NCBI RefSeq assembly: GCF_947500325.1
Contig: NZ_CANMRQ010000020.1
Location: forward strand, 1 to 62,103
Reading direction: 5' to 3'
DNA from: an uncultured Lacinutrix sp.
GTDB lineage: Bacteria > Bacteroidota > Bacteroidia > Flavobacteriales > Flavobacteriaceae
Length of the DNA stretch: 62,103 bases
The notes under the pieces were generated by a model. That model was not told the DNA's origin. It saw nothing but the letters and a program-made list of their open reading frames with translations, and searched no databases. Made by a program: the position numbers and the translations under genes. Of this stretch, positions 35,791-44,700 are shown one piece after another. The first letter of the stretch is position 1; each line of letters begins with the position of its first letter.

Positions 35791-35859
35791 TAGTTGTTAT
35801 AACTAAAATAAAATGATTTAGGGTGTTTTACCTATGTAATAAGGAGGTTTTTCATAGGT
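35791..35859 (+). promoter_or_regulatory. Palindrome and leader hairpin before the 35912 lipoprotein
   Basis: TAGTT-N5-AACTA at 35791-35805 is a small palindrome. Further on, ACCTATG (35830-35836) pairs with CATAGGT (35853-35859); the 16-nt loop holds AAGGAGG (35841-35847), a full Shine-Dalgarno complement, which is rare in this group and lies 65 nt ahead of the start codon with no long frame after it. The role is unknown. Confidence 0.35.
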
Positions 35860-35911
35860 TACTTCAAAATAAAGCAATTTACTTTTGAGGAAATTTTTAA
35901 ACCATTAAACT

Positions 35912-36502
35912 ATGAATTATTTAAAACTTTCTAAACCAGTCTATTTACTTTTTTCTTTTCTATTTTTATTAGTCGCTTGTAAAACTATAGTACCATTAAA
36001 TGATAATATTAATCCAGAAATTTTAGTTTCTGTTATAGAACCAAATTCTGGCAGTAAAGTTATAGCTTCTACAGATCCAAGTATTAGTTTAGCAGATTTT
36101 GTTTGTCCTTCTGGAACAGATAATGCAGGAGATTCTCGTGTTAGTTATGTTACCAATATTGTAAACAACACTGTAGATTTTAGGATTACTGCAAGTGACC
36201 AAGGCGGCGTAAAATATATGTTTGTTAATATATTACATAATCAAGTAGATAATATTCGCATATTAAATACATCTAATGTAACACCTAATATAATACGTAA
36301 TGCCAACGATGTAAGAATCTCGGTAACCTTCGATGAACCTAAAACGGCACAAATATTAGCCTTTGAAGTAAGCGGAGCTGGATCTGCATTAGTTTTAGAA
36401 ACTGCTACAAACGATTTTTCAAATAATACAACTTCTATTCCTACAATTAATTCAAATGAACCTAGAATACAAATATTAGATGTCTCAAATTGTAATAATT
36501 AG
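35912..36502 (+). CDS. Lipoprotein of unknown function (196 aa)
   Basis: The signal ends in FLFLLVAC (Cys23), so the protein is predicted to be lipid-anchored. The mature part has two beta-rich stretches: EILVSVIEPNSGSKV with SISLADFVCPSG, and VDFRITASDQGGVKYMFVNIL with VRISVTFDEPKTAQILAFEVSG. This pattern suggests an Ig-like or fibronectin-like fold, but no family is recognised. It is a single gene with its own terminator at 36521-36550 and is not obviously linked to the preceding operon. Confidence 0.75.
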   Translation: MNYLKLSKPVYLLFSFLFLLVACKTIVPLNDNINPEILVSVIEPNSGSKVIASTDPSISLADFVCPSGTDNAGDSRVSYVTNIVNNTVDFRITASDQGGVKYMFVNILHNQVDNIRILNTSNVTPNIIRNANDVRISVTFDEPKTAQILAFEVSGAGSALVLETATNDFSNNTTSIPTINSNEPRIQILDVSNCNN

Positions 36503-36520
36503 TATTATCATATCTATAAT

Positions 36521-36550
36521 AAAAAAGCTCATTATGTAATGGGCTTTTTT
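36521..36550 (+). terminator. Rho-independent terminator after the 35912 lipoprotein
   Basis: AAAAAAGCTCATTA pairs with TAATGGGCTTTTTT through one G-U, with a 2-nt loop, ending in six T. Confidence 0.8.
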
Positions 36551-36779
36551 GTTTGGATAATAGCGAGACAAAAAACAAGGTTTTTAATGCGTAATTTTAT
36601 AGATTATAAAATTTTTAGAGGCGATTATTTAGTGTTTTTCGTAACAAATGAATAAGTAAAGATTTAAAATGTATTTTAAGTTTTTAACTTAGTAGCTATT
36701 CTTTATCACCTTACTTATTTAAAATGTTACCCAACTTTGCATTTCCATATTGGTGTTACTTTAAAATAAGCTAAGTGGT

Positions 36780-36839
36780 AGTACGTATAAAATGAGTACT
36801 GGCTCTTATAGGCTACTTATAAGGTTTATTTTAAATTTA
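36780..36839 (+). promoter_or_regulatory. Candidate dyad promoter of the kinase/regulator operon
   Basis: AGTAC (36780-36784) and GTACT (36796-36800) form a dyad; TCTTATA starts at 36804 and TAAATTTA (36832-36839) lies 28 nt beyond the first T of TCTT. The upstream regions of the two giant genes and the small receiver ORF have the same TCTTAT-to-TAnnTTGC distance and a similar GTAC/ACGTA dyad. The dyad centre is about 14 bp before TCTT here, compared with 24.5 bp before the giants. Transcription would start near 36846. Confidence 0.45.
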
Positions 36840-36875
36840 CAGTAAGGAAATTAAGTAGTATAATTTAAGTATATA

Positions 36876-38714
36876 ATGAATAAAATTATAGTTTGTGTTT
36901 TTTTAGTGTTTTCTGTTTTCGCTTGGTCACAAGAAGATTCGATACAAAAGCAAGATAATATTATAAAGGAAATAAAAGCAAAAGATACAACTATACTGCG
37001 CTTAGAAAAGAAGTTAAAAGAAATTAAAATTGATACCGCAAGAGCAGGTATTCTATTTAATATTGGAAGTCGATTATTTGGAAAAGATAATACACGTGCT
37101 AAAAAACTTTTAAATGAAGCTGTCGAATTATTGCCGGAAGCATCATATAATAATAGTTTAAGAGGGAAAATATACCAATATCTAGCAGCCATAAATAACG
37201 ATCAGGGAAACTATCCCAAAGCAATGGCGCAGTTTATAAAATCTAAACAAGAATTTGAAATAGTAAACGACTCGCTACGAATTGCTAATTTGTTTTATAA
37301 TATGGCAATACTTCACAATTTTCAAGGAGATTTTGAATTAGCTAAAAAAAAATTACATAAAGCCATTCATATTAATACTATTTATAAAGATACACTTAGT
37401 TTGGCTCATAATTATTCAACTCTTGGAGAGCATTATGGTATGGTTGAAAAACCAGATTCAGCAATGTTATTTTTTAATAAATCAAAAGTATTATTTACAG
37501 CATTGAATGATCAAAATGGATTAAATAATTTAAAATCTCATTTAGCTAAATTTTATTTGGGTATAGGAGATTATAAAAAAAGTATTATTCTATTTAAAGA
37601 GTGTGTTGATTTTGGTATTAAAAATGATTTTATTGTTTATCAAATTATTTATACCAATAAACTAGCTTGGGCATATAAGGAAGCTAAGGAATATAAAAAT
37701 GCCTTAAAATATAATAACCAATCACTGGACTTAGCACTTAGGGATGATCATAAACAATGGATTGTAAATGGATATTTACAAAAAAGTGAAATAGAAGAGG
37801 CTTTGGGGAATTATAAAGAAGCCTATAAAAGTGCACGACTTCATAAACAATTTTCAGATTCCATTTTCAATAAAAAAAACGTCAAGAAAATCCAGGAATT
37901 GGAGTTAACCTATCAGTTTCGAAAAGAAAAGGTGAAAGATAGTATGCAATTGGTCAAGCAGAAGGAAATTGCTGAAACTAAAGCTCAATTATTGAAGTCG
38001 GAAAGCAAAATTAAATCACAATGGATGTTATTTGGTGGAATAGGATTACTGGCGTTGTTTTCAATGGTCTATTTAACCCGCTCTCGTAAATTTGCAGTTT
38101 CAAAACAAGAATTACAAGAACAGTTTACTCAAGATATTTTAAACGAACAAGAAAATGAACGTTCACGATTGGCACGAGAATTACACGATAGTGTTGGGCA
38201 AAAATTAATGCTACTATCTAAGACCTCCAAAAACCTTGGCAGTTCTGAGGCAGAAAACTTAGCAAGTTCAACATTAGAAGAAATACGAAGTATCTCAAGA
38301 GGCTTACATCCTTCAAACCTTGAGCGACTAGGGCTAACCGAAGCTATAAATGCCTTGGTGTACGATATCAATGCAAATACAGATTTGTTCTTTACAGATG
38401 ATATTGATAATATTGATAATATATTATCTAAAGAATCTGAACTACATCTCTATAGAATTGTTCAGGAAAGTTTGAGTAATATTGTAAAACATTCTGAAGC
38501 AAAAGCTGTAAAAATGAAAATTCAAAAAACAGCCAATGACATTCAAGTAATGATTAGCGACAATGGAAAGGGTTTTGATCTTGAATCGCAATATAAAAAT
38601 ATGAGTTTAGGCTTAAAAACACTTTTTGAACGCGCCAAAATTTTAGGTGCTAAAATGAATTTAGATAGTGTTGTAAATCAAGGAACCAAAGTAACACTAA
38701 CTATAACACATTAA
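36876..38714 (+). CDS. TPR sensor histidine kinase 1 (NarX/HisKA_3 type)
   Basis: 612 residues: signal peptide (about 1-19), a periplasmic array of TPR helices (about 60-330, with motifs such as GNYPKAMAQFIKSKQEF and GDYKKSIILFKECVDF), a coiled coil, one membrane helix (about 383-402), then a HisKA_3 domain with the H box RLARELHDSVGQKL (His437) and a HATPase (N box around RIVQESLSNIVKHSEA, G box ISDNGKGFD, SLGLKTLFERAKILGA). It should autophosphorylate and pass phosphate to the NarL-type regulator at 40500. The TPR domain is the likely sensor of a periplasmic or surface ligand. Confidence 0.93.
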   Translation: MNKIIVCVFLVFSVFAWSQEDSIQKQDNIIKEIKAKDTTILRLEKKLKEIKIDTARAGILFNIGSRLFGKDNTRAKKLLNEAVELLPEASYNNSLRGKIYQYLAAINNDQGNYPKAMAQFIKSKQEFEIVNDSLRIANLFYNMAILHNFQGDFELAKKKLHKAIHINTIYKDTLSLAHNYSTLGEHYGMVEKPDSAMLFFNKSKVLFTALNDQNGLNNLKSHLAKFYLGIGDYKKSIILFKECVDFGIKNDFIVYQIIYTNKLAWAYKEAKEYKNALKYNNQSLDLALRDDHKQWIVNGYLQKSEIEEALGNYKEAYKSARLHKQFSDSIFNKKNVKKIQELELTYQFRKEKVKDSMQLVKQKEIAETKAQLLKSESKIKSQWMLFGGIGLLALFSMVYLTRSRKFAVSKQELQEQFTQDILNEQENERSRLARELHDSVGQKLMLLSKTSKNLGSSEAENLASSTLEEIRSISRGLHPSNLERLGLTEAINALVYDINANTDLFFTDDIDNIDNILSKESELHLYRIVQESLSNIVKHSEAKAVKMKIQKTANDIQVMISDNGKGFDLESQYKNMSLGLKTLFERAKILGAKMNLDSVVNQGTKVTLTITH

Positions 38715-38731
38715 ACTTATAAAAAACGATA

Positions 38732-40498
38732 ATGAAAAATTTCATATCATATTTCATTGGCTTACTATTTTTGAGTACAACTTTTGCTCAAAATGACAGC
38801 CTTCAACTTGAAAACTTATATAAGAATGGAATCAAATATGTATCTATTAAACCTAATACATCACAATCAAATTTTATAGAAGCATTAGATATTGTTAATA
38901 CTATTTTAAATAAAAAGCCCGCTAATTCGTACTTCTTACTAAAAAAGGCTTCTATTTTACAGCATTTATGTGAACAATATAGGCTAGATAAAGAGTATGT
39001 ATCAGGTTTAAAAGCCATACAAGAAAACTTACGAATAGGAGAAATTTTAAAAGATTCAAGTTCATTAATAACTAGCTATAACCAATTTGGAAGGTTGTTT
39101 CAAAGTAAACGAGATAGTTTGAAAGCTAAAAAATATTATGACAAAGCTTTCGCTTTATTAGCTATATATCCAAATGATAAAGAAAAAATAAATCTACTTA
39201 ATAATTATAGTAGTTTTTATAATGTTTATAAAGATAATGAGTTATCCAAACTATATGCAGAACAAGCACTATCATATGCAGATTCAATTCATTATCTGAA
39301 AGGTAAAGCAAATGCCTTATCTTTTTTGGCACGCTATGAAAGAGCTAAAAAGAACTACAAAAAGTCTTTAAGCTATTCATTAAAGAATTTGCAGGTTTCC
39401 AGTTTAATAAATGATAAAATAGGCATGGAAAGAAGTTATAAAAATTCTGGGTATGCGTATAGAAAATTAAATAATCCAAAAACTGCAATTTATTATTATA
39501 AAAAATCTTTGGATTTATTACAGGAAATGGAAATAACAGGTAGGTTAGCCAATAGATATTTGGCTTTAAGTAACGCTTATAGTGATTTAAAACAGCATGA
39601 AACTGCCTTCTCATATTATAGGTTATATAAACGACAGCAAATAAAAGATTTAAATGTAAAGAGTATCCGAGAATTTGCAGAATTAGATATCAAGTATCAA
39701 TATAAAAAAGAAAAATTAAAAGATAGTTTATTATTTGTACAAGAAAAAAAACTGTCAGAAGCGAAAATAGAAACTTTATCTGTGCAGAATAGAATAAAAA
39801 AATATTGGATATTATTTGGTGGAATAGGCTTATTGGCGCTATTTCTAATTATTTATTTAACGCGGACTCGAAAATTTGCTATGTCAAAACAAGCACTGCA
39901 AGAACAGTTTTCACAAGAGCTTATCAATCAACAAGAAAAAGAACGCTCTCGCTTGGCTAGAGATTTACATGATAGTGTAGGCCAAAAATTGATGCTGCTT
40001 TCTAAAACAACTAAAAATTCGGGTGATGAAAATGCAGAAAAGTTGGCAAGCAATACCTTAGAAGAAGTTCGTTCAATTTCTAGAGGCTTACATCCTTCAA
40101 ACCTTGAACGATTAGGATTGACTCAAGCCATTAATGTATTAGTGTATAGTATTAATGCTAATACAGATGTGTTTTTCACAGACGAGATAGAAAACCTAGA
40201 TAATATATTATCTAAAGAATCTGAATTACATTTGTATAGGATTATACAAGAAACTTTAAGTAATATTGTAAAGCACTCTGAAGCAATGGCTGTAAAAATG
40301 TACATTAATAAAACATCAAAAGAAATAAGTGTAGTTATTAGTGACAATGGTAAAGGTTTTGACTTTGAAACCAAACAAAAAAATATAAGTTTAGGCTTAA
40401 AAACCTTATTTGAACGTGCTAAAATTATTGGTGCTAAAATGAATTTAGATAGTGAAATTAGTAAAGGCACAAAAATGACATTAACCATCCCCATTTAA
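38732..40498 (+). CDS. TPR sensor histidine kinase 2 (paralogue of kinase 1)
   Basis: 588 residues with the same plan as its upstream neighbour: signal peptide (about 1-19), TPR-like helices (about 60-310, GKANALSFLARYERAKKNYKKSL), a membrane helix (about 360-380), H box RLARDLHDSVGQKL (His413), N box RIIQETLSNIVKHSEA and G box ISDNGKGFDFE. The kinase halves are close to identical over long stretches (RGLHPSNLERLGLT, NILSKESELHLYRI) while the TPR halves have diverged. This points to tandem duplication with new sensing specificity. It starts 17 nt after kinase 1 and ends one nt before the regulator. Confidence 0.93.
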   Translation: MKNFISYFIGLLFLSTTFAQNDSLQLENLYKNGIKYVSIKPNTSQSNFIEALDIVNTILNKKPANSYFLLKKASILQHLCEQYRLDKEYVSGLKAIQENLRIGEILKDSSSLITSYNQFGRLFQSKRDSLKAKKYYDKAFALLAIYPNDKEKINLLNNYSSFYNVYKDNELSKLYAEQALSYADSIHYLKGKANALSFLARYERAKKNYKKSLSYSLKNLQVSSLINDKIGMERSYKNSGYAYRKLNNPKTAIYYYKKSLDLLQEMEITGRLANRYLALSNAYSDLKQHETAFSYYRLYKRQQIKDLNVKSIREFAELDIKYQYKKEKLKDSLLFVQEKKLSEAKIETLSVQNRIKKYWILFGGIGLLALFLIIYLTRTRKFAMSKQALQEQFSQELINQQEKERSRLARDLHDSVGQKLMLLSKTTKNSGDENAEKLASNTLEEVRSISRGLHPSNLERLGLTQAINVLVYSINANTDVFFTDEIENLDNILSKESELHLYRIIQETLSNIVKHSEAMAVKMYINKTSKEISVVISDNGKGFDFETKQKNISLGLKTLFERAKIIGAKMNLDSEISKGTKMTLTIPI

Positions 40499-40499
40499 T

Positions 40500-41147
40500 A
40501 TGAATAAAAAAAACATTACTCTGGTTATCGCAGATGATCACCCTATGCTGTTAAAAGGATTGAATGATGAGTTACAATCAAATGGATATAGTATAATTGG
40601 GCAAGCTAATGATGGTATTCAAGCATTAGAAATTGTTCTGAAGCTACAGCCTCAAATAGCACTGTTAGATATTGATATGCCTTTGCTTACAGGATTTGAA
40701 GTCATCAAAATGGCTAGAGAAAAAGGCTCTAAAACAAAATTTATTATTTTGTCATTTCATAAAGAGTCTTATTATATTGTTCAAGCAAAAACATTTCAAA
40801 TTGATGGGTATTTGCTTAAAGAAGATACGTTTTTTGAAATTGAAAACTGTATAAAAGAAGTCTTAAGTGGTCATGTATATTTCAGTAAATCTATTGATGA
40901 TCAGCCTATTAATTTAGCAACTGAAGAACTCAGACGCTTAAAATTATTAACGCTTTCTGAAGCGAAAATACTAAAACTTATTGCTCAAGAGATTTCTAAT
41001 CAAGATATAGCAGACTCTCTATCATTATCTATAAGAACTATAGAAAAGCATCGCAGTAATATTATAGATAAATTGAACCTTAAAAAAGAAAACAATACAC
41101 TTACCAATTGGGCTTTGGTCAATAGAAGTGTCATTTTATCTCAATAG
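40500..41147 (+). CDS. NarL/LuxR-type response regulator
   Basis: 215 residues. Receiver domain: VIADDHPMLLKGL, phospho-acceptor Asp57 in ALLDIDMPLLTG, Ser in IILSFHKESY and Lys in GYLLKEDT. The output is a LuxR-type HTH (about 150-205): LTLSEAKILKLIAQEISNQDIADSLSLSIRTIEKHRSNI. It has two cognate kinases upstream and is followed by a series of TACGTA-dyad promoters. It is the obvious candidate to bind those dyads and switch on the surface-protein cassettes. Confidence 0.93.
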   Translation: MNKKNITLVIADDHPMLLKGLNDELQSNGYSIIGQANDGIQALEIVLKLQPQIALLDIDMPLLTGFEVIKMAREKGSKTKFIILSFHKESYYIVQAKTFQIDGYLLKEDTFFEIENCIKEVLSGHVYFSKSIDDQPINLATEELRRLKLLTLSEAKILKLIAQEISNQDIADSLSLSIRTIEKHRSNIIDKLNLKKENNTLTNWALVNRSVILSQ

Positions 41148-41159
41148 CCTAAGTATCAC

Positions 41160-41217
41160 TACGTAATAAATACGTGTTAGTTCTTATTTCAAGGTTAAGG
41201 TAATATTTTGATATTGC
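41160..41217 (+). promoter_or_regulatory. Candidate TACGTA-dyad promoter before the receiver-like ORF
   Basis: ACGTA-N5-TACGT (41161-41175) is followed by TCTTATTT at 41182; TTTC lies at the -33 position (41187-41190) and GATATTGC at the -7 position (41210-41217). The TCTT-to-TTGCA layout is the same length (37 nt) as at both giant-gene promoters. The dyad centre sits 10.5 bp (one helical turn) closer to the promoter than in those two. Confidence 0.45.
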
Positions 41218-41238
41218 AATAATTCCTAAAAGACCTAA

Positions 41239-41604
41239 GCGATTGCAAATAGTATTAGCGACAGCGACAAAAAATATAGACTTAAGATAAAAGAGAAGTT
41301 CACTGACAAGCATTTAAATAACATTTATATGTTTAATGAGGGTTTCGATGCTCTGGCACATATAATTAAGAACCACAGCAAGCTCATAATAATAGAGGAG
41401 AATCTTCCTAATTTAAATGCTTCTGATATAAAAAAAGCGTTGATCTTCAAAGGCATAAAATCCAGACTAGTGATTATAAAAGATAAGAGCTTTAATTTCG
41501 ATGAAATTGAAGATCTAATAATTAAAAAGGGCAATACACCTAAAAGGCACATTTTATTGCTAGCTCTTAATTTTTTAGTAAATGACATTAACTCCATTGG
41601 CTAA
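41239..41604 (+). CDS. Degenerate receiver-like protein, phospho-acceptor Asp missing
   Basis: From the first ATG (41329) the product is 91 residues, but the frame is open from 41239. The extra codons complete the start of a receiver fold (IANSISDSDKKYRLKIKEKF). LIIIEENLPNLNASDIKKAL aligns with the phospho-acceptor strand LLLDinLP of receivers, with Glu where Asp is expected. SRLVIIKDKS follows. No HTH is present. No ATG lies at the receiver start; an ATT at 41242 would be a rare start codon. It is either a decayed response regulator or an unphosphorylatable receiver that could bind a kinase or the regulator. Confidence 0.5.
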   Translation, partial: AIANSISDSDKKYRLKIKEKFTDKHLNNIYMFNEGFDALAHIIKNHSKLIIIEENLPNLNASDIKKALIFKGIKSRLVIIKDKSFNFDEIEDLIIKKGNTPKRHILLLALNFLVNDINSIG

Positions 41605-41626
41605 ATCTTCCAATTACCTAGAAACC

Positions 41627-41694
41627 TACGTACCAGTACGTAATATTTACGAGCCGTCTCTTATTTTATAAAGCTAATACCCAAACTACCTTGC
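41627..41694 (+). promoter_or_regulatory. TACGTA-dyad promoter of giant surface protein 1
   Basis: A 7-bp inverted repeat with a 2-nt centre, TACGTACCAGTACGTA (41627-41642), then TTTT (41664-41667), 19 nt, and TACCTTGC (41687-41694), close to TTTG-N19-TAnnTTTG. The dyad centre is about 30 bp upstream of the -33 box, the usual place for an activator. The block is nearly the same, base for base, as 50798-50865. Confidence 0.6.
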
Positions 41695-41718
41695 ACATGA
41701 TTTAAAAATTAAATAATC

Positions 41719-44700
41719 ATGAAAGCAAAAACCCCTTTAATTGCCCTATTACTATTCATTTTCTTTTTTAGTCTGCAAAGTGTCGAGGCACAAACTGCAC
41801 GATGCAAAGATATCACTGTTGCACTTGACATAAACGGCCAAGCTTCTATAGACGCGCAAGATATAAATGATAATTCCTCAAGTGGTGGAGTTGCTATTAC
41901 TTACTCTATAGATGTGAGTACTTTTGACTGTTCTAATCTAGGAGAGAATACTGTACAACTTACGGTTAGTGGTGGAGGAAATAGTAGTAGTTGTAATGCT
42001 ATAGTAACTGTTATTAGCGGTAATTATGCAGACCTTCAATGTAGCGACTATATTATTGGTAACGATCCTGGTCAGAGTTTTACCACTATTCTTCCAGCAG
42101 ACTTTGATGGGAGTAACATAACCATTAATGATAATGCGCCTTGCCCTACTGATACATTCACAGGTTCATATAGTGCCTCTGGTTTTGGTTTTACATATTT
42201 TATAGGTCAACCAAGAGAAGTTACTTATACGTATACCAATAATTACGGAGAAGAACAATTGTGCACTTTCAATGTCATTGTAAATGATACAGAAGCACCT
42301 GTACTTGGTGGATGTCCAACAACAGATGTTGTGTTACTAGAAGGCGAAACATTACAAGAACCTAGTCTTACAGGTAGTAGTGATAATTATGATGCTAACA
42401 GTCAATTGGTTATAGAACGATTAGATGCTGGTCCTGCTTTTGGTACAGTACCTACTTCAGATTTTACAGTACAGTATCGTATTGTAGATACTAGCGGAAA
42501 TGAAAGTAGTATTTGTAGTTATAATGTGGTTATCGACAACGTACCCGTAATTACTTGTCAATCGCCTTCTGTTATAGTTGATGAGAGTACAAGCACATAT
42601 GAGTTTACACTAAATGAACTTGCAAATGCTACCAACGATTTATCAGCAACTGCTAATCTTGCTTTTGGTACAGGAACAGAAGTTTCGGTTGTATTAGATA
42701 ATAATAGCCCTACAGATCAAATTCTTAATATACCAACAGGTTTTCATTATCAGTTATTTGAGCTAATACCGCCAACTACAGGAAGTTATACGTTTACTTT
42801 GTCTGGTAATAATTCGAGTAATTTATTTATTTGGGAAGATAGTTTTAATCCAAACACAGGAGATTTTGCTGCAAGACCAGGCTATGTGGGGTTTGCAAGT
42901 TTTAATGCAAATGGATCACTAGCTCAAGGAAGTAACAACAATACCTTTACCTTACAACGAGATAAAACCTATTACATGTCTGTGATAGAAGATGGAGAAG
43001 ATCTATTTTTTACAGGAACACTAGCTTTTAGTTCAGAATTAATTTATGTAAATGGGGCTTCTTCAATTACCTTAGATTTAGATTGTTCTGACGCCGGAAC
43101 TATTATATCAACTAATAGAGTATATGCATATGAAGATAATGGGCAAAATACTAGTTGTGTACCAAGTATAAATGCTACCGAGAATGTAGCACCAGTATTT
43201 ATAGATTGCCCAACAGATATTACTGTTGATATAGATCCAAACAGTGCAGGTGCTATCGTTAATTTTACGCTTAACGCTACTGATAATTGTACAGCGACAC
43301 AAGATTTACAAATTTCTCAAACCAGTGGATTGGGTAGTGGAGAATTGTTCCCAACTGGTGAGACCATCCAAACGTTTATAGTTACAGATGCTAGTGGAAA
43401 TACAGATGAGTGTACATTTACTATAACTGTAGAAGATACAGAGGTACCAATTATTAGTTGTCAAGATGTTACTGTTCCACAACTTCCAACAATAGATATT
43501 GGATATACCATTTTACCTTCAGATTTTGACAATGGCTCTACCGATAATTCTAGTCAATTAGATTTTTTAGCAGAGTATGATCAATTTTACATCAATATAG
43601 ACAATACAAGTCCTGTACATTTAAATTTACACCATCAATCTTCAATTTTCATGGTGCCATCTAATGGAGCGTATACGTTTGATTTTGACCTTACTCCAAA
43701 CGATGTAGTTTCACAATTTAGCTATAGTATATGGAATATTCCGCCAACAGAAAATGGAGATGGTCTTATTGCCAATACAACAATTGATATTACTACAGGT
43801 CAAGTTGTAAGTGGAAATACAACCACAACCTTAAGTGCAGGTGTAAAATACTATATGCATGTATATCAGTCAACAAGTACAGGTGCAACTTTTGAGAGTT
43901 TAACAGGAGTAATGTCTGTAGATACAAGCATAAGTTCGTCTTTACCAATGTTTATTGATTGTAGTACTGTAAATATTGATGATGTTACAATTACTGCTAT
44001 TGATGGAGTAGGTAATACAGATACTTGTACAGCATCAGTATCAGTATCTAATATTAGTTGCCCAATAGAATTAATTATATTACCTACAGCAAACCAGGAT
44101 TTTCAGTTGCCATTTATGCCATATACAGGTGAAACATATACTGTAGATTGGGGCGATGGAACATCTACAACAGGACATACAGGATATACTAACCACACTT
44201 ACGCTCTTGCAGCAGAGTATACTATAAAAGTATATGGAAATATTTCCTATTTCAGATTCTCAGATGTAGATCTAAATGATGCAAATGCTCCAATATTAAA
44301 AAGTGTAGTAAGTTGGGGAGATAATGTTTGGGAAACCATGCTCGAAGCATTTAATGGATGTAGTAACCTAGAATCTTTGCCAGTCACGCCACCAAACTTG
44401 TCTAACGTTACAAATATGAATCATATGTTCGCTAGGGCAAGTATATTCAATCAAGATATAAGTAACTGGGATGTATCTAATGTGACTGATATGGAAGGGA
44501 CTTTTGCTGCCACAATATTTAATCAACCCTTAAATGGCTGGAATGTATCTAATGTAACTACTATGGAAGGAATGTTTTTATCCGCCACAGAATTTAATCA
44601 ACCTCTTAATAACTGGAATGTATCTAATGTAATTAACATGGATGGAATGTTTTTAGATGCATATGCGTTTAATGGAGATATTACTACTTGGAATACATCA

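Larger units (their letters stand above)
36503..36875. other. Intergenic region before the TPR kinases
   Basis: The 373 bp hold a terminator (36521-36550) and a promoter-like dyad region (36780-36839). In between lies AT-rich sequence with a CAACTTTG element at 36732-36739 that could be a second -7 box, but it has no -33 partner. No convincing small gene or structured RNA was seen. Confidence 0.5.
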
